Origin: Methylobacterium adhaesivum
GTDB lineage: Bacteria; Pseudomonadota; Alphaproteobacteria; Rhizobiales; Beijerinckiaceae
Assembly (NCBI RefSeq): GCF_022179065.1
Contig: NZ_BPQD01000024.1
Coordinates: forward strand, 1-64,000
DNA: 64,000 nt
Direction: 5' to 3'
Shown: positions 29,492 through 38,417 of the stretch, in pieces
Layout: every line of letters starts with the position of its first letter
How positions within the stretch are numbered: position 1 is the first letter of the stretch
Notes under the pieces: model-generated
Told to the model about the DNA's origin: nothing
Database searches by the model: none
What the model saw: the letters and a program-made list of their open reading frames with translations, nothing else
Made by a program: the position numbers and the translations under genes

Positions 29492-30246
29492 CCGCCCCCA
29501 CCCGCGTCCTCGTCACCGGCGGTGCCTCGGGCCTCGGCCGGGCCATCGTGCGGAGCCTCGCCGCCGCCGGCCACGACGTCGCTTTCACCTACCGCTCCTC
29601 GGGAGAAGCCGCGGAAGCCCTGGTGGCGGAACTGGCCGCCGCCTGCCCCGAGCGCAGCGTCACCGCCCACGCCCTCGATCTCGCCGACCGTGCGGCCCTC
29701 GACGCGTTTTGCGAGACCGTCGAGGCCGAGAGTTTCCACGGCTTCGTTCACAATGCAGGCCAATCCTCCGACGCGCTCGCGGCGATGCTCGACCAGGATC
29801 GGGCCGAAGCGGCCATGCAGGTGAACTTCTGGTCCCTGACGCGACTGGCCAAATCCCTGGTGCGGGGCATGATCCGGGCGCGCGCCGGGCGCATCGTCGC
29901 CATCGGCTCGGTCGCGGCGCTGCGGGCCAACCCCGGCAACGCCGCCTATGCGGCGAGCAAGGGCGCCCTCATCGCCTATTGCCGGACGCTCGCCATGGAA
30001 TCGGCCAAGCGGGGCGTCACCGTGAACGTCATCGCGCCGGGCTTCATCGACACGGACATGATGGCTCCCTACGCCGCCCACCGAGCCGGCATGGAGCGTC
30101 AGATCCCTGCCGGGCGCTTCGCCAAGCCGGAGGAGGTGGCGGCGCTGGCCACCTTCCTCATGGGAGAGGGCGGGGCCTATATCACCGGTGCCGTCCTGCC
30201 GGTGGATGGCGGGCTGACGGCGATGATGGGCGTCCACCGGTCCTGA
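29488..30246 (+). CDS. 3-oxoacyl-ACP reductase-like SDR (FabG type)
   Basis: A 252-residue SDR with cofactor motif TGGASGLGRAIV, NAG (HNAGQSSDAL) and the catalytic Ser (IGSVAAL) with YAASKGA. FabG-like features continue with VNVIAPGFIDTDM and the C-terminal YITGAVLPVDGGL. It starts in an ATGA overlap with fabF1XL and completes the set of condensation, reduction and dehydration enzymes for the AcpXL pathway; only an enoyl reductase is missing locally. Many rhizobial clusters instead have an alcohol-dehydrogenase-like gene followed by lpxXL at this place; neither is seen here. Confidence 0.82.
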   Translation: MTAPTRVLVTGGASGLGRAIVRSLAAAGHDVAFTYRSSGEAAEALVAELAAACPERSVTAHALDLADRAALDAFCETVEAESFHGFVHNAGQSSDALAAMLDQDRAEAAMQVNFWSLTRLAKSLVRGMIRARAGRIVAIGSVAALRANPGNAAYAASKGALIAYCRTLAMESAKRGVTVNVIAPGFIDTDMMAPYAAHRAGMERQIPAGRFAKPEEVAALATFLMGEGGAYITGAVLPVDGGLTAMMGVHRS

Positions 30247-30254
30247 GACCTGCC

Positions 30255-30527
30255 ATGCGCTTCGCCCTGTTCGTCCTCGCAACCCTTGCGTCGGCCCCGG
30301 CCCTGGCCGTCGAAGCCTATCGCGTCGGCGGCCTGCCCCCGGGCGAGGCCTTGACTATCCGCGAGGCGCCGGATGCCGCGGCGCCTTCCCTCGGTCAGGT
30401 TCCGGTGGGCGTACGCCTGCGCGGCTTCGGCTGCACCAGCGACACCCCGAGCGGGCTGACCTGGTGCCGGGTCAAGGGCGGCCGGCTCCTCGGCTGGGCC
30501 AGGCGGCGCTACCTCGCCCCGGATTGA
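30255..30527 (+). CDS. Small exported SH3-like protein
   Basis: A 90-residue protein with a signal peptide (hydrophobic residues 3-17, cleavage likely after ALA at 16-18). The mature part, with LTIREAPDAAAPSLGQVP and WCRVKGGRLLGWARRRYL, resembles a single bacterial SH3 (SH3b) domain with a probable Cys pair. It follows the FabG-like gene by eight bases and may share its transcript. SH3b domains often bind cell-wall peptides; the actual role is unknown. Confidence 0.65.
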   Translation: MRFALFVLATLASAPALAVEAYRVGGLPPGEALTIREAPDAAAPSLGQVPVGVRLRGFGCTSDTPSGLTWCRVKGGRLLGWARRRYLAPD

Positions 30528-30659
30528 CCCACGGCGGACGGATCCGCCCTTCAACATTTGTTTACCATACCTGCGCAAAGTCCGACCCGTAGGCCGGTCT
30601 GTTCACCGTCTTACGCGTGGCCCCGCCATCATGGCGCGGCGCCTTCAGCCGGACGGCGC

Positions 30660-31832
30660 ATGTACCTGTTCACCACGCCCCCCGCCACCAACCGTGACAC
30701 CGAGGCCGCCCGCGAGACGGCCAGCCGTGCCCCCGCGAGTGCGAATGCCGGCGTCATCGACGCGATCCGCAACGGCGCGCAGAGTTCGGGCGCCGGGTTC
30801 GACTACCTCCTCGCCACGGCCCAGCGTGAATCCGCCCTCAACCCCTCCGCGAAGGCCGGGACCTCCTCGGCCACGGGCCTGTTCCAGTTCATCGAGCAGA
30901 CCTGGCTCGGCACCATGAAGAACGCCGGGCCCAAACTCGGCCTGCAGACCTATGCCGACGCCATCACGACCCGCCCGGACGGCACCTACACGGTGGCGGA
31001 CCCGGACGCGCGGCAGACCATCCTCGACCTTCGCCGCGACCCCCGCACCGCCGCGACGCTCGCCGGAGCCCTGACCCAACGCAACGGCGAGGCCCTGACG
31101 GCGGCCCTCGGTCGCGAGCCCACGGGGGGCGACCTCTACGCCGCCCATGTGTTGGGCGCGCGGGGCGCCGCCGCCCTCATCGCCACCGCGCAGGCGAGCC
31201 CGGCCCGGGCCGCCGCCCTCGACATGCCGGAAGCGGCCGCCGCCAACCGCAACCTGTTCTACGACAGAAGCGGGCGGGCCCGGGGCGCGGCCGAACTCTA
31301 CGCCCTCCTGTCCACGTCCCACGCGGCGACGCCGCCCGCGACGGCCGTCGCCACCAGCCTGCCCGAGGTTCCCACCGCCTACGCCGCCCTCGACGGGAGC
31401 TTGCGCTCCCTGTTCCAGACCGACAAGCGCCAGGGTGCCGTCTCCGAGGGGGTGGCCAAGCTGTGGCAGGTGCGCAGTTCCGTAGATAACAGCCGCCCCG
31501 CGCCGACCTATTTCCCGCGTTCGGACAGCACGGCCGAGGCCGCCCCGGCGGTTCAAGCCACCGCGGCGGTGCAGGGCACCGCGGCGGTGCAGGGCACCGC
31601 ATCGGCGCAGATCGCCACGTCTCCCACGGACGGGCCGGTCCTGGTCCCGCCCACCGGCGTCGCCCTCGTCGGCGCCCCCCTGCCACCGCGCCGGCCGGCC
31701 GAATTCAACACCATGGCGGTGCAGAGCACCGCGGCGGCACAAGTCACCACGGCGGTACAGGGTGCCGCACCGGCACCCAGAGCCGGCGCCCCCCTCAATC
31801 TTTCCCTCTACACCGTCCGGAGCGGCCTATGA
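30660..31832 (+). CDS. SLT-domain transglycosylase-like protein
   Basis: A 390-residue protein. Residues about 30-135 form a lytic-transglycosylase-like domain: the catalytic Glu lies in LLATAQRESALNPSA, followed by SSATGLFQFIEQTW. The C-terminal third is Pro/Ala-rich and holds tandem copies of a six-residue AVQGTA-type unit near residues 298-315 and again near 352-370, encoded by 18-base repeats. No clear signal peptide is seen, so export may use another route, as in flagellum-associated or phage-like muramidases. The ATG at 30660 gives MYLFTTPPATN. Its stop overlaps the start of the DUF2336 gene by ATGA. Confidence 0.72.
   Translation: MYLFTTPPATNRDTEAARETASRAPASANAGVIDAIRNGAQSSGAGFDYLLATAQRESALNPSAKAGTSSATGLFQFIEQTWLGTMKNAGPKLGLQTYADAITTRPDGTYTVADPDARQTILDLRRDPRTAATLAGALTQRNGEALTAALGREPTGGDLYAAHVLGARGAAALIATAQASPARAAALDMPEAAAANRNLFYDRSGRARGAAELYALLSTSHAATPPATAVATSLPEVPTAYAALDGSLRSLFQTDKRQGAVSEGVAKLWQVRSSVDNSRPAPTYFPRSDSTAEAAPAVQATAAVQGTAAVQGTASAQIATSPTDGPVLVPPTGVALVGAPLPPRRPAEFNTMAVQSTAAAQVTTAVQGAAPAPRAGAPLNLSLYTVRSGL
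31546..31770 (+). repeat. 18-base tandem repeats encoding AVQGTA units
   Basis: Inside the SLT gene, copies of an 18-base unit around GTGCAGGGCACCGCGGCG occur back to back near 31555-31610, and degenerate copies lie at about 31712-31770. They encode Ala/Val/Gln/Thr-rich linker repeats and may change copy number between strains. Confidence 0.65.
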
Positions 31833-33445
31833 CGATCCGCCAGTTCCTCGCCCTGACGCAGCACGCCTCGGCGGCGCGACGGGCGGAGGGGGCCAAGGCC
31901 CTGGTCCGGGCCTTCCTGAGCGGACACCTCACCCCGGACACGGCCGGGCAGGCGCGGGCGACCATCCTCGCCCTGCTCGACGATCCGGCGCCCCAGGTAC
32001 GCCGGGCCCTGGCGGAAGCCTCCGCCGCGAGCCCGGCGGCGCCCCGCGCCCTCGTGGTGGCCCTGGCCGGCGACCATGCCGACATCGCCGCCCTCGTCCT
32101 GAAACACTCCCCCGTCCTCTCGGATGCCGACCTCGTCGACGGCATCGCCATCGGCTGCGAGACCACCCGGCAAGCCATCGCCGAGCGGCGGACGCTGTCC
32201 TACGCGGTGGCGGGCGCCATGGCCGAGATCGCGGGACCCCGCGCCCTCACGGCCCTCGCCGCCAACCACGGCGCCACCATCACCGTCGGCAGCCTCCTGC
32301 GCCTTCTCGAGCGGCACGGAGACGACGCTCCCCTGCGCGACGCCCTGCTGGCGCGGGCCGATCTTCCCCTCGAAGTCCGTCAAGCCTGCAGCGACCGGGT
32401 GGCCGAGGCCATGGCGCACCTCGCCGTCGAATCGGGCTGGCTCACCCCCGCCCGGGGCGAGCGGGCCGGTCGGGAGGCCCGCGAACGGGCGACCCTGTCC
32501 CTCAGCGTCGGGGCGCCGCCCCCGGACGTCGCCCGCCTCGTCGGTTACCTTCGGCGGAACGGCCAGCTCACCGCCGGCCTGATCCTGCGGGCGATCCTGT
32601 CGGGCCACATGCCGTTCGCCGAGATCGCCCTGGCCGATCTCGCCAATCTGCCCCCGGCCCGGGTCGCCGGCCTCATGCACGAGGGGGGCGGCGCCGCCTA
32701 TGCCGCCCTCCACCGCCGGGCGGGGCTCCCGGCGGCGCTCCTGCCGGCCTTCGGCGGCGCCCTCTCGGCTTGGCGCGAAGCCGGCCGCGGCGAGAGCACC
32801 GCGCACGGCGCCGTCCTGTCGTGCCTGATGATCGAGCGGGCCATCACCGCCTGCGAGACCATGCCGTTCGCCGATGCCCAGGGCGTCATGGCCCTGCTCA
32901 CCCGCTTCGAGGCGGAGGCCGCCCGCGACGCGGCCCGCGAGCAAACTCGGACGCCATCCGAGCATCCATTCCTGGCGCCTCCGGCGACGATCGACTTCCC
33001 CGAGGCGACGCCCGTGCCCCTCAAGCCGACGCCCCAACCGTCCCAAGAGGCTCATGCGTCGATCCTCGACGCCGAATGGCGCGAGGCCCGGGAGGGCGTG
33101 CACAGTGCGACCTCCGTCAGGCGGACCCTCGACGAGGCCGCCGCGATCACCGGCCTGCGCCCGCCCGCACCGATGCGTCAGGTGACCGCTCCCGTGGCCA
33201 AGACCGCGACGGGCGCCCTCGTGGAGACCGGCCGGACCGACCCCGTCGGGCTCATCTTCGACGCGCTGCCCCACGCGATGCTGGCGAAGTTCCAGGCGGA
33301 GCGCGAGGCGCGGGCGGTGGCGGACGTGCGAGCGGACGCGAACGAAGCCCGCACGGAGACCGTTGCGAAAGAGCCGGAGACGATCCCCAGCGACCTCGTA
33401 GCGAGCTACCGCGCGGATCGGCCCCGGGTCCACCTCGCCGCGTGA
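31829..33445 (+). CDS. DUF2336-type protein
   Basis: A 538-residue soluble protein rich in Ala and Leu with a helical-repeat character, resembling the alphaproteobacterial DUF2336 family: LLDDPAPQVRRALAEASAASPAAPRALV near residues 50-78 and KHSPVLSDADLVDGIA near 92-107 look like HEAT-type repeats. The last 150 residues are probably disordered. It is coupled by ATGA to the SLT gene. Some DUF2336 proteins are linked to motility or the cell cycle, but no function can be assigned here. Confidence 0.6.
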   Translation: MTIRQFLALTQHASAARRAEGAKALVRAFLSGHLTPDTAGQARATILALLDDPAPQVRRALAEASAASPAAPRALVVALAGDHADIAALVLKHSPVLSDADLVDGIAIGCETTRQAIAERRTLSYAVAGAMAEIAGPRALTALAANHGATITVGSLLRLLERHGDDAPLRDALLARADLPLEVRQACSDRVAEAMAHLAVESGWLTPARGERAGREARERATLSLSVGAPPPDVARLVGYLRRNGQLTAGLILRAILSGHMPFAEIALADLANLPPARVAGLMHEGGGAAYAALHRRAGLPAALLPAFGGALSAWREAGRGESTAHGAVLSCLMIERAITACETMPFADAQGVMALLTRFEAEAARDAAREQTRTPSEHPFLAPPATIDFPEATPVPLKPTPQPSQEAHASILDAEWREAREGVHSATSVRRTLDEAAAITGLRPPAPMRQVTAPVAKTATGALVETGRTDPVGLIFDALPHAMLAKFQAEREARAVADVRADANEARTETVAKEPETIPSDLVASYRADRPRVHLAA

Positions 33446-33487
33446 GGCCCGGCGGCCCGGGGGCGCAAGCGGCCCGCCGAGAGGCGC

Positions 33488-34258
33488 TCAGCCGAACTGT
33501 TCGCGCAGGATGCGCTCGTCGAGGCTGTGGCCGGGATCGTGCAGGAGCACGAGATTCGTGGCGTGGTCGAGCCAGGTCTCCACGGTGGCGACCCGGCGGA
33601 ACTCCGTGTGGTCGGCCACGGCCGCCACGGGCCGGTGCTCGGCGTCGAGCACCTCGATGAAGATGCGGGCGTGATCGGGCAGGAGCGCCCCGTGCCAGCG
33701 GCGCGGACGGAAGGACGAGATCGGCGTCAGGGCCAGGAGGCGGGCGTTGAGCGGCAGGATCGGCCCGCCCACCGACAGGTTGTAGGCGGTGGAGCCGGCG
33801 GGCGTCGCGGCCAGCACCCCGTCGGCGATGAGTTCGGGCAGGCGGACATGGCCGTCGACGGAGATCCGCAGCTTGGCGGTCTGGTGGGTCTGGCGCAGCA
33901 TGTAGACTTCGTTGAGGGCCCGCGCCCGGTGGCGACGCCCCTCCGTGTCCACAGCTTCCATGAGCAGGGGATGGAGGCGACTGCGCTTCGTATGCTCGAG
34001 GCGCTCGAGCAGCCCCTCCTCGCGGTACTCGTTCATGAGGAAGCCGACGGTGCCACGGTTCATGCCGTAGATCGGCGTGCCCGCATCCATGAAGCGGTGG
34101 AGCGCCTGGAGCATAAGGCCGTCGCCGCCGAGCGCCACCACCACGTCCGCCTCCTCGGGCGGCACGTGGTCGTAGCGCCGCATCAGGGCGTCGGCGGCCT
34201 GGCGCGCATCGTCCGTCGGGCTCGCGATGAACGCGATCGAGTTGAAACGCCGCGACAT
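33488..34258 (-). CDS. nadK: NAD kinase
   Basis: A 256-residue NAD+ kinase that makes NADP+. Family motifs are in order: GGDG (VVALGGDGLMLQ, near residue 45), NRGTVGFLMN, NEVYMLR and GSTAYNLSVGGPIL. The start at 34258 gives MSRRFNSIAF, the alphaproteobacterial N-terminus. It diverges from cutA with 103 bases between them and converges on the DUF2336 gene. The assignment is secure. Confidence 0.93.
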   Translation of the reverse strand: MSRRFNSIAFIASPTDDARQAADALMRRYDHVPPEEADVVVALGGDGLMLQALHRFMDAGTPIYGMNRGTVGFLMNEYREEGLLERLEHTKRSRLHPLLMEAVDTEGRRHRARALNEVYMLRQTHQTAKLRISVDGHVRLPELIADGVLAATPAGSTAYNLSVGGPILPLNARLLALTPISSFRPRRWHGALLPDHARIFIEVLDAEHRPVAAVADHTEFRRVATVETWLDHATNLVLLHDPGHSLDERILREQFG

Positions 34259-34361
34259 GATCCCTCGTCCGCCCTGTTGACCCGGCCGCGATCCGTGTCC
34301 CACCCCGGAGCCGGGTGCGCGCGCATGGGCGCCACCGGTCCGCAATTCGGAGACCCATAGC

Positions 34362-34703
34362 ATGGAGCGTCCACTTCTCGTCTACACAACCTTCCCGGAT
34401 GCCGATGTCGCCCTGGTCGTCGGCGAGGCCCTGGTGCGCCTGCGGCTGGCCGCCTGCGTCAACGTGCTGCCGGGCATGCGCTCGGTCTATGCCTGGAAGG
34501 GCGCGGTGGAACGGGCCGACGAGGTGGTGGCCCTGATCAAGAGCCGCGAGTCCCTGGCCGAGCCCCTCGCGGCCGCCCTGAAGGCGCGCCATCCCTACGA
34601 GACGCCGATCGTCCTGCACCTGCCGGTGGCGGGAGCCGACCCGGACACGGCGGCATGGATCGCCGCGGAAACCGGCGGGGATCAGGCCCCGTTCAGCGGA
34701 TAA
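34362..34703 (+). CDS. cutA: Divalent-cation tolerance protein CutA
   Basis: A 113-residue trimeric protein with the CutA core ACVNVLPGMRSVYAWKG followed by EVVALIKSR and HPYETPIVLHLPV. GGAGACC lies before the ATG. Its precise role (copper tolerance or signalling) is unsettled in bacteria. Its end overlaps the convergent glycosyltransferase gene by 22 bases. Confidence 0.92.
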   Translation: MERPLLVYTTFPDADVALVVGEALVRLRLAACVNVLPGMRSVYAWKGAVERADEVVALIKSRESLAEPLAAALKARHPYETPIVLHLPVAGADPDTAAWIAAETGGDQAPFSG

Positions 34704-35962
34704 CTCCGGCCCTTCCACACGGCGGCGCCGGCGGTCTTGCGGCGCAGAAGCACGTTCCACTGGATCGCCAGGGCGACGGCGACGGTGAGGGGATGGAGGG
34801 GAATCGTGCTCCACGGCTCGCGCATGGCGCGGGTGATGGCCGCCCGCGCGCCAAGGGAGAGCAGCATCGCGGCCCCCGCGATTCCAGCCGCGAGGGGGTC
34901 GACGCCGCCGAGCCCGGCCCCGATCAGCAACAAAGCCGGCAGGATGTGGCCGCCGAACAGCAGCGCGGTCCAGACCGGCAGGGCGCGGGGCGTCGCCATG
35001 CCCTCGTGGGCGTTCTTCGAGAAGCCGGCCCAGGCCTCCGCCCAGCTCCGGTACATCCGGCAGGTGGCGAGCGGGTGGCCCGCCACGAGGTCGGTGCGGT
35101 GGCCCGCCTGGCGGAAGGTGCGCGCCAGGAGCACGCCGTCGTGGAGGAAACCCCGAATCGCGCCGTGGCCGCCGGTCGCCGCGTAGACCGCGCGGTCGAC
35201 GAGGACGAGCTGGCCGCAGGCCGCCCCCAGCGACGGGCGGAGCGATGCGCGCATCATCGGGATGGGCAGATAGCCGACGAGGAGGAAGCCGATCATCGGC
35301 ACGGTGAGGCGCTCGCCGAGCGTCTCCATGCACTGGCGCGGCACGGCGCTGACGAGGGCGGAGCCCGTGGCGACGGCATGAGCGGCCAGCGCCGCGGCTC
35401 CTTCCGGCGCCAGGGTCACGTCGGCGTCGACAAACAGGAGGTGCGGCCCCCGCGCCGCCGCCGCGATCACGGAACAGGCGTGGTTCTTCCCCGTCCAGCC
35501 CTCGGGCAGGGGCGGGATCGCTAGGAGTCGCACGCGCGGGTCGGTGGCGGCGAGGGCCCGCACCAGGGCGGCGGTGGCGTCGGTGGAGTGGTCGTCGCCC
35601 ACCAGCACTTCGACGGCGACGTCCGTGCTCGCCAGGGCCGCCCGAACGGTGCCCTCGATGGCGGCGGCCTCGTCGCGGGCAGGGATCAGGATCGAGACGT
35701 CCGGAGTGGTTGTCGCATTCAGGAGCCCGGACGGATCGGTGCCGAGCGCGACGGGCTCCCTCTCCTGAAAGGAGAGGGTTGGGGTGAGGTGTGTTGGCTT
35801 TTCGGAGATGTCACCCACCTCACCCTGCCCCTCTCCTTCTAGGAGAGGGGACCCGCGCTCCCCACGGACAGTCGGCGCCCGCAGGGCCAAAAGGTTCACT
35901 GCGGCGAGAACCGCCGACAGGGCGGCGAGCAACACCGAAACAAGCGCGAGGGCGAGGATCAC
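34682..35962 (-). CDS. Membrane GT2 glycosyltransferase of the carotenoid cluster (CrtQ/HpnB-like)
   Basis: A 426-residue protein: one N-terminal membrane helix (residues 2-27), a GT2 domain (SILIPARDEAAAIEGT; VGDDHSTDAT; LFVDADVTL; Q/R-x-x-R-W-like region near residue 290) and three or so C-terminal helices. The layout fits CrtQ-type transferases that glucosylate C30 carotenoic acids, and HpnB. The GTG start at 35962 overlaps the upstream acyltransferase stop (GTGA). Residues about 33-74, between helix and catalytic domain, are encoded by an inserted palindromic element (35743-35863), giving an unusual Glu/Gly/Pro-rich spacer. Confidence 0.8.
   Translation of the reverse strand: MILALALVSVLLAALSAVLAAVNLLALRAPTVRGERGSPLLEGEGQGEVGDISEKPTHLTPTLSFQEREPVALGTDPSGLLNATTTPDVSILIPARDEAAAIEGTVRAALASTDVAVEVLVGDDHSTDATAALVRALAATDPRVRLLAIPPLPEGWTGKNHACSVIAAAARGPHLLFVDADVTLAPEGAAALAAHAVATGSALVSAVPRQCMETLGERLTVPMIGFLLVGYLPIPMMRASLRPSLGAACGQLVLVDRAVYAATGGHGAIRGFLHDGVLLARTFRQAGHRTDLVAGHPLATCRMYRSWAEAWAGFSKNAHEGMATPRALPVWTALLFGGHILPALLLIGAGLGGVDPLAAGIAGAAMLLSLGARAAITRAMREPWSTIPLHPLTVAVALAIQWNVLLRRKTAGAAVWKGRSYPLNGA
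35754..35863. repeat. Imperfect palindromic element inside the glycosyltransferase gene
   Basis: Two local palindromes, CTCTCCT-GAA-AGGAGAG (35760-35776) and CTCTCCT-TCT-AGGAGAG (35831-35847), sit as arms of a larger inverted repeat: 35771-35791 matches the complement of 35816-35836 at 18 of 21 bases. The first is identical to the intergenic copy at 5669-5685. The outer GGACCCGCG also follows the copy at 515-535. The element keeps the reading frame open and adds about 40 residues. Confidence 0.75.
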
Positions 35963-36783
35963 GGCAATCTGTCTTCCTCGGCGATTCGGTCTCGGTTCAT
36001 GCGATCTTGCCCGGCGCGGTGCGCGGGGTCGAAACGGCGCCCCGTCAGGGTCGCGCGCAGGCGCCGCCCGAGATCGTAGACCCCGCCGACGCCCTTGGCA
36101 CCGGAGACGAGGGCGGTGAAGCGGGCCGGATCGCGACGGATCACGTCGACGGCAAGGCGGTCGAGGGTCTCCGCGAGGGCCGCCTCCATCCGGGCGAGGC
36201 GTTCGGGCCGGGGCAGGGCCAGGAGATCGGCGCCCTGGAGCGGTGTCCCGAAGGCGGCGCAGGCTTCGGCTCCGCGCTCCTCCCAGAAGGCGTAGTCGAG
36301 GGCCAGCGGCACGAACAGAGTGTCGGGGGCAAGCTCGGGCAGGCGTGCGACGCCGCCGCGCAAATCGAGCGGCCGGGCCCGCACGTCGGCGAAGCGCCCC
36401 TGCGCGGTGATCCACATCATCGCCTTGGGCCGCGCCAGGATGGTGCGCGAGGCCTTGAGGAACTGCGCCGCACCCCGCGCCGAATCGAGATCGACCGGGA
36501 AGGCGCCGATGCGGCCGAAGATCGCGTAGCGCTCGAGCATCCTGGCATCGAACGGCGCGTGGCTCGCCCGCTTCGGGAACAGCCGGCCGGCCAGCAGGAT
36601 CACCACGGCGGCGTCCCACCATGCCGGATGGTTGCAATAGACCACGATGGGGCCGGGATGGTCGGCGAACGCGGGCTCACCCCAGCGCGCGAGGCGCAGG
36701 GCGTTCATGTGGCGGCGCAGGAACCGGTCGAAATACCCGACCATGAACCGCCAGACGAGGGGCGAGCGGGCCGGCGCCGACAC
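35959..36783 (-). CDS. 1-acyl-glycerol-phosphate-type acyltransferase (PlsC family)
   Basis: A 274-residue acyltransferase with the catalytic H-x4-D motif as NHPAWWDA (about residue 50) and a second block FPVDLDSARGAAQFL. A GTG start at 36783 is preferred because TAGGGA, which includes the stop of the preceding crtI-type gene, precedes it; a start at 36825 lies inside that gene. It sits between a carotenoid oxidase-like gene and a GT2 glycosyltransferase. In staphyloxanthin-like pathways an acyltransferase (CrtO) esterifies the sugar of a glucosylated carotenoic acid, so this gene is a candidate for that step. Phospholipid synthesis is the alternative. Confidence 0.75.
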   Translation of the reverse strand: MSAPARSPLVWRFMVGYFDRFLRRHMNALRLARWGEPAFADHPGPIVVYCNHPAWWDAAVVILLAGRLFPKRASHAPFDARMLERYAIFGRIGAFPVDLDSARGAAQFLKASRTILARPKAMMWITAQGRFADVRARPLDLRGGVARLPELAPDTLFVPLALDYAFWEERGAEACAAFGTPLQGADLLALPRPERLARMEAALAETLDRLAVDVIRRDPARFTALVSGAKGVGGVYDLGRRLRATLTGRRFDPAHRAGQDRMNRDRIAEEDRLP

Positions 36784-36793
36784 CGGCGGGTCC

Positions 36794-38320
36794 CTACGCG
36801 CTGGCCCGCACCTCGCCACGGGCATCGGTGTCGTGGGCGTCCGCCGCGATCCAGCCCGACATCATTACCATGGGCATGCCCGGCCCCGGATGGGCGGCGC
36901 CGCCGGCGAGATAGAGACCCCGCACCTTGCGCGAGCGGTTTCCGGGCTTGAACGCGCCCATGAACTTGCCGTGGGAGGCCAAGCCATAGATCGCGCCGTT
37001 CAGCACCTTGTAGCGCTCATGGATGTCCTGCGGCGTGAGGTGGCGCTCGACGACGATGCGCTCCTCCAGGTCCGGCATCCCGGCCGTGCGCTTGAGCTTG
37101 TCGAGGATAACCTGCCGGTAGGCCGGGAACATCGTCCGCCAGTCGTGGTGCGGCCGCAGGTAGGGGGTGTGGACGAGGACGTAGAGGGCTTCGCCGCCTT
37201 CGGGCGCCACACTCGCATCGGTGGAGGAGGGGGCCGCGAGGTAGGCCGTCGGGTCGGGGGCCGGCTCGCCCTTGCGGTAGATGTAATCGAACTCCTCCTC
37301 CGGATCGCGGGAGAAGACGAAGTCGTGGTGGCTGAGGTGGTCGTAGCGCTTGTTCAAACCGAGATAGAGCACCACGCCCGAGCAGGCCGGCTCGAAATTC
37401 TTCTTCTCGTAAGCCCGGCCGACCTCGCCGCCCACGAGTTCGCGGTAGGTCCGCACCGAATCCATGTTGGAGATCACGGCGTCGAACGGGGTGGTGCCGG
37501 CGGCGGTGCGCACGCCCTTCACGGCGCCGTTCTCGATGGCGAGGCCCGTGACCTCGTTGCCCGGCCGTAGGGTGGCGCCGAGCTCGCCCGCGAGCTTCGC
37601 CAGGGCCTCGGCGACGGCGCGGGTGCCGCCCATGGGGTACCAGACCCCTTCGGCGGTCTGCATGTGGGCGATGGCGCAGAGCACGGCCGGCGCCCCGTAG
37701 GGCGAGGACCCGACATACTGCACGAAGTGGTCGAGCATCTGCGCGAGGCGCGCATCCTTGACCTTGGACCGGATGGTGCCGGCCACCGACGAGCCCATCC
37801 GCAGGGACAGGACGTCCCGCAGGGTGCCGGGGTTCAGGTTGGCGCGGATGTCGATGGTGTCGAACAGGTCCTCCACGGCCTTCCAGAAGAAGAACTTGTC
37901 CGAGACGCCGTGGAGGTGCTCGGAAATCTCGATGAATTTTTTATAGCCTTCTCCCGCGCCCGTGCCCGGGGCGAAGCGATCCATGGACGCGGCCATGGTC
38001 GGCACGTCGGCCATGAGGTCGATGCGGGTGTTGTCGTCGAAGAAACAGCGCCATTGCGGATCGAGGCGGCGCAGGTCGAGATAGTCGCGGATGTCGCGCC
38101 CGGCCTCCTGGAAGATGCGCTCCAGCACCTTCGGCACGGTGAGGATCGTCGGCCCCATGTCGAACCGGAAGCCGCCCTCGTGCAGCACCGCCGCCTTGCC
38201 GCCGAGCCAGTCGTTCTTATCGTAGAGCGTGACCGCGTGGCCGCGCGCGGCACTCACGCAGGCCGCCGCGAGGCCACCCAACCCCGCACCGACGACGGCG
38301 ACCGAAGACCCAGCCCGCAT
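36794..38320 (-). CDS. CrtI-family carotenoid desaturase/oxygenase (CrtP/CrtN-like)
   Basis: A 508-residue FAD enzyme: dinucleotide-binding motif VAVVGAGLGGLAAAC at the N-terminus and the CrtI C-terminal signature LYLAGGAAHPGPGMPMVMMSG. The start at 38320 places the FAD motif at the usual distance. It differs from the second CrtI-family protein at 41106 and is probably the later-acting enzyme, for example the terminal-methyl oxidase (CrtP) of C30 carotenoid synthesis. Substrate order cannot be settled by motif reading. It is followed directly by the acyltransferase and glycosyltransferase genes. Confidence 0.82.
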   Translation of the reverse strand: MRAGSSVAVVGAGLGGLAAACVSAARGHAVTLYDKNDWLGGKAAVLHEGGFRFDMGPTILTVPKVLERIFQEAGRDIRDYLDLRRLDPQWRCFFDDNTRIDLMADVPTMAASMDRFAPGTGAGEGYKKFIEISEHLHGVSDKFFFWKAVEDLFDTIDIRANLNPGTLRDVLSLRMGSSVAGTIRSKVKDARLAQMLDHFVQYVGSSPYGAPAVLCAIAHMQTAEGVWYPMGGTRAVAEALAKLAGELGATLRPGNEVTGLAIENGAVKGVRTAAGTTPFDAVISNMDSVRTYRELVGGEVGRAYEKKNFEPACSGVVLYLGLNKRYDHLSHHDFVFSRDPEEEFDYIYRKGEPAPDPTAYLAAPSSTDASVAPEGGEALYVLVHTPYLRPHHDWRTMFPAYRQVILDKLKRTAGMPDLEERIVVERHLTPQDIHERYKVLNGAIYGLASHGKFMGAFKPGNRSRKVRGLYLAGGAAHPGPGMPMVMMSGWIAADAHDTDARGEVRASA

Positions 38321-38417
38321 AGTCACTTTACTCCCGGAGCGAACGACCGCCGCCCTCATACCACGAAGCTAAGCCGCCCGCCCGACGGGTCAACGCGTTA
38401 CCCCGTCGCGGCAGCGG
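38321..38417. promoter_or_regulatory. Gap between the two halves of the carotenoid cluster
   Basis: The 97 bases between the ABC permease stop and the start of the crtI-type gene are the longest gap in the cluster and could hold a second promoter for crtI-type, acyltransferase and glycosyltransferase genes. No specific motif was recognised. Confidence 0.3.
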
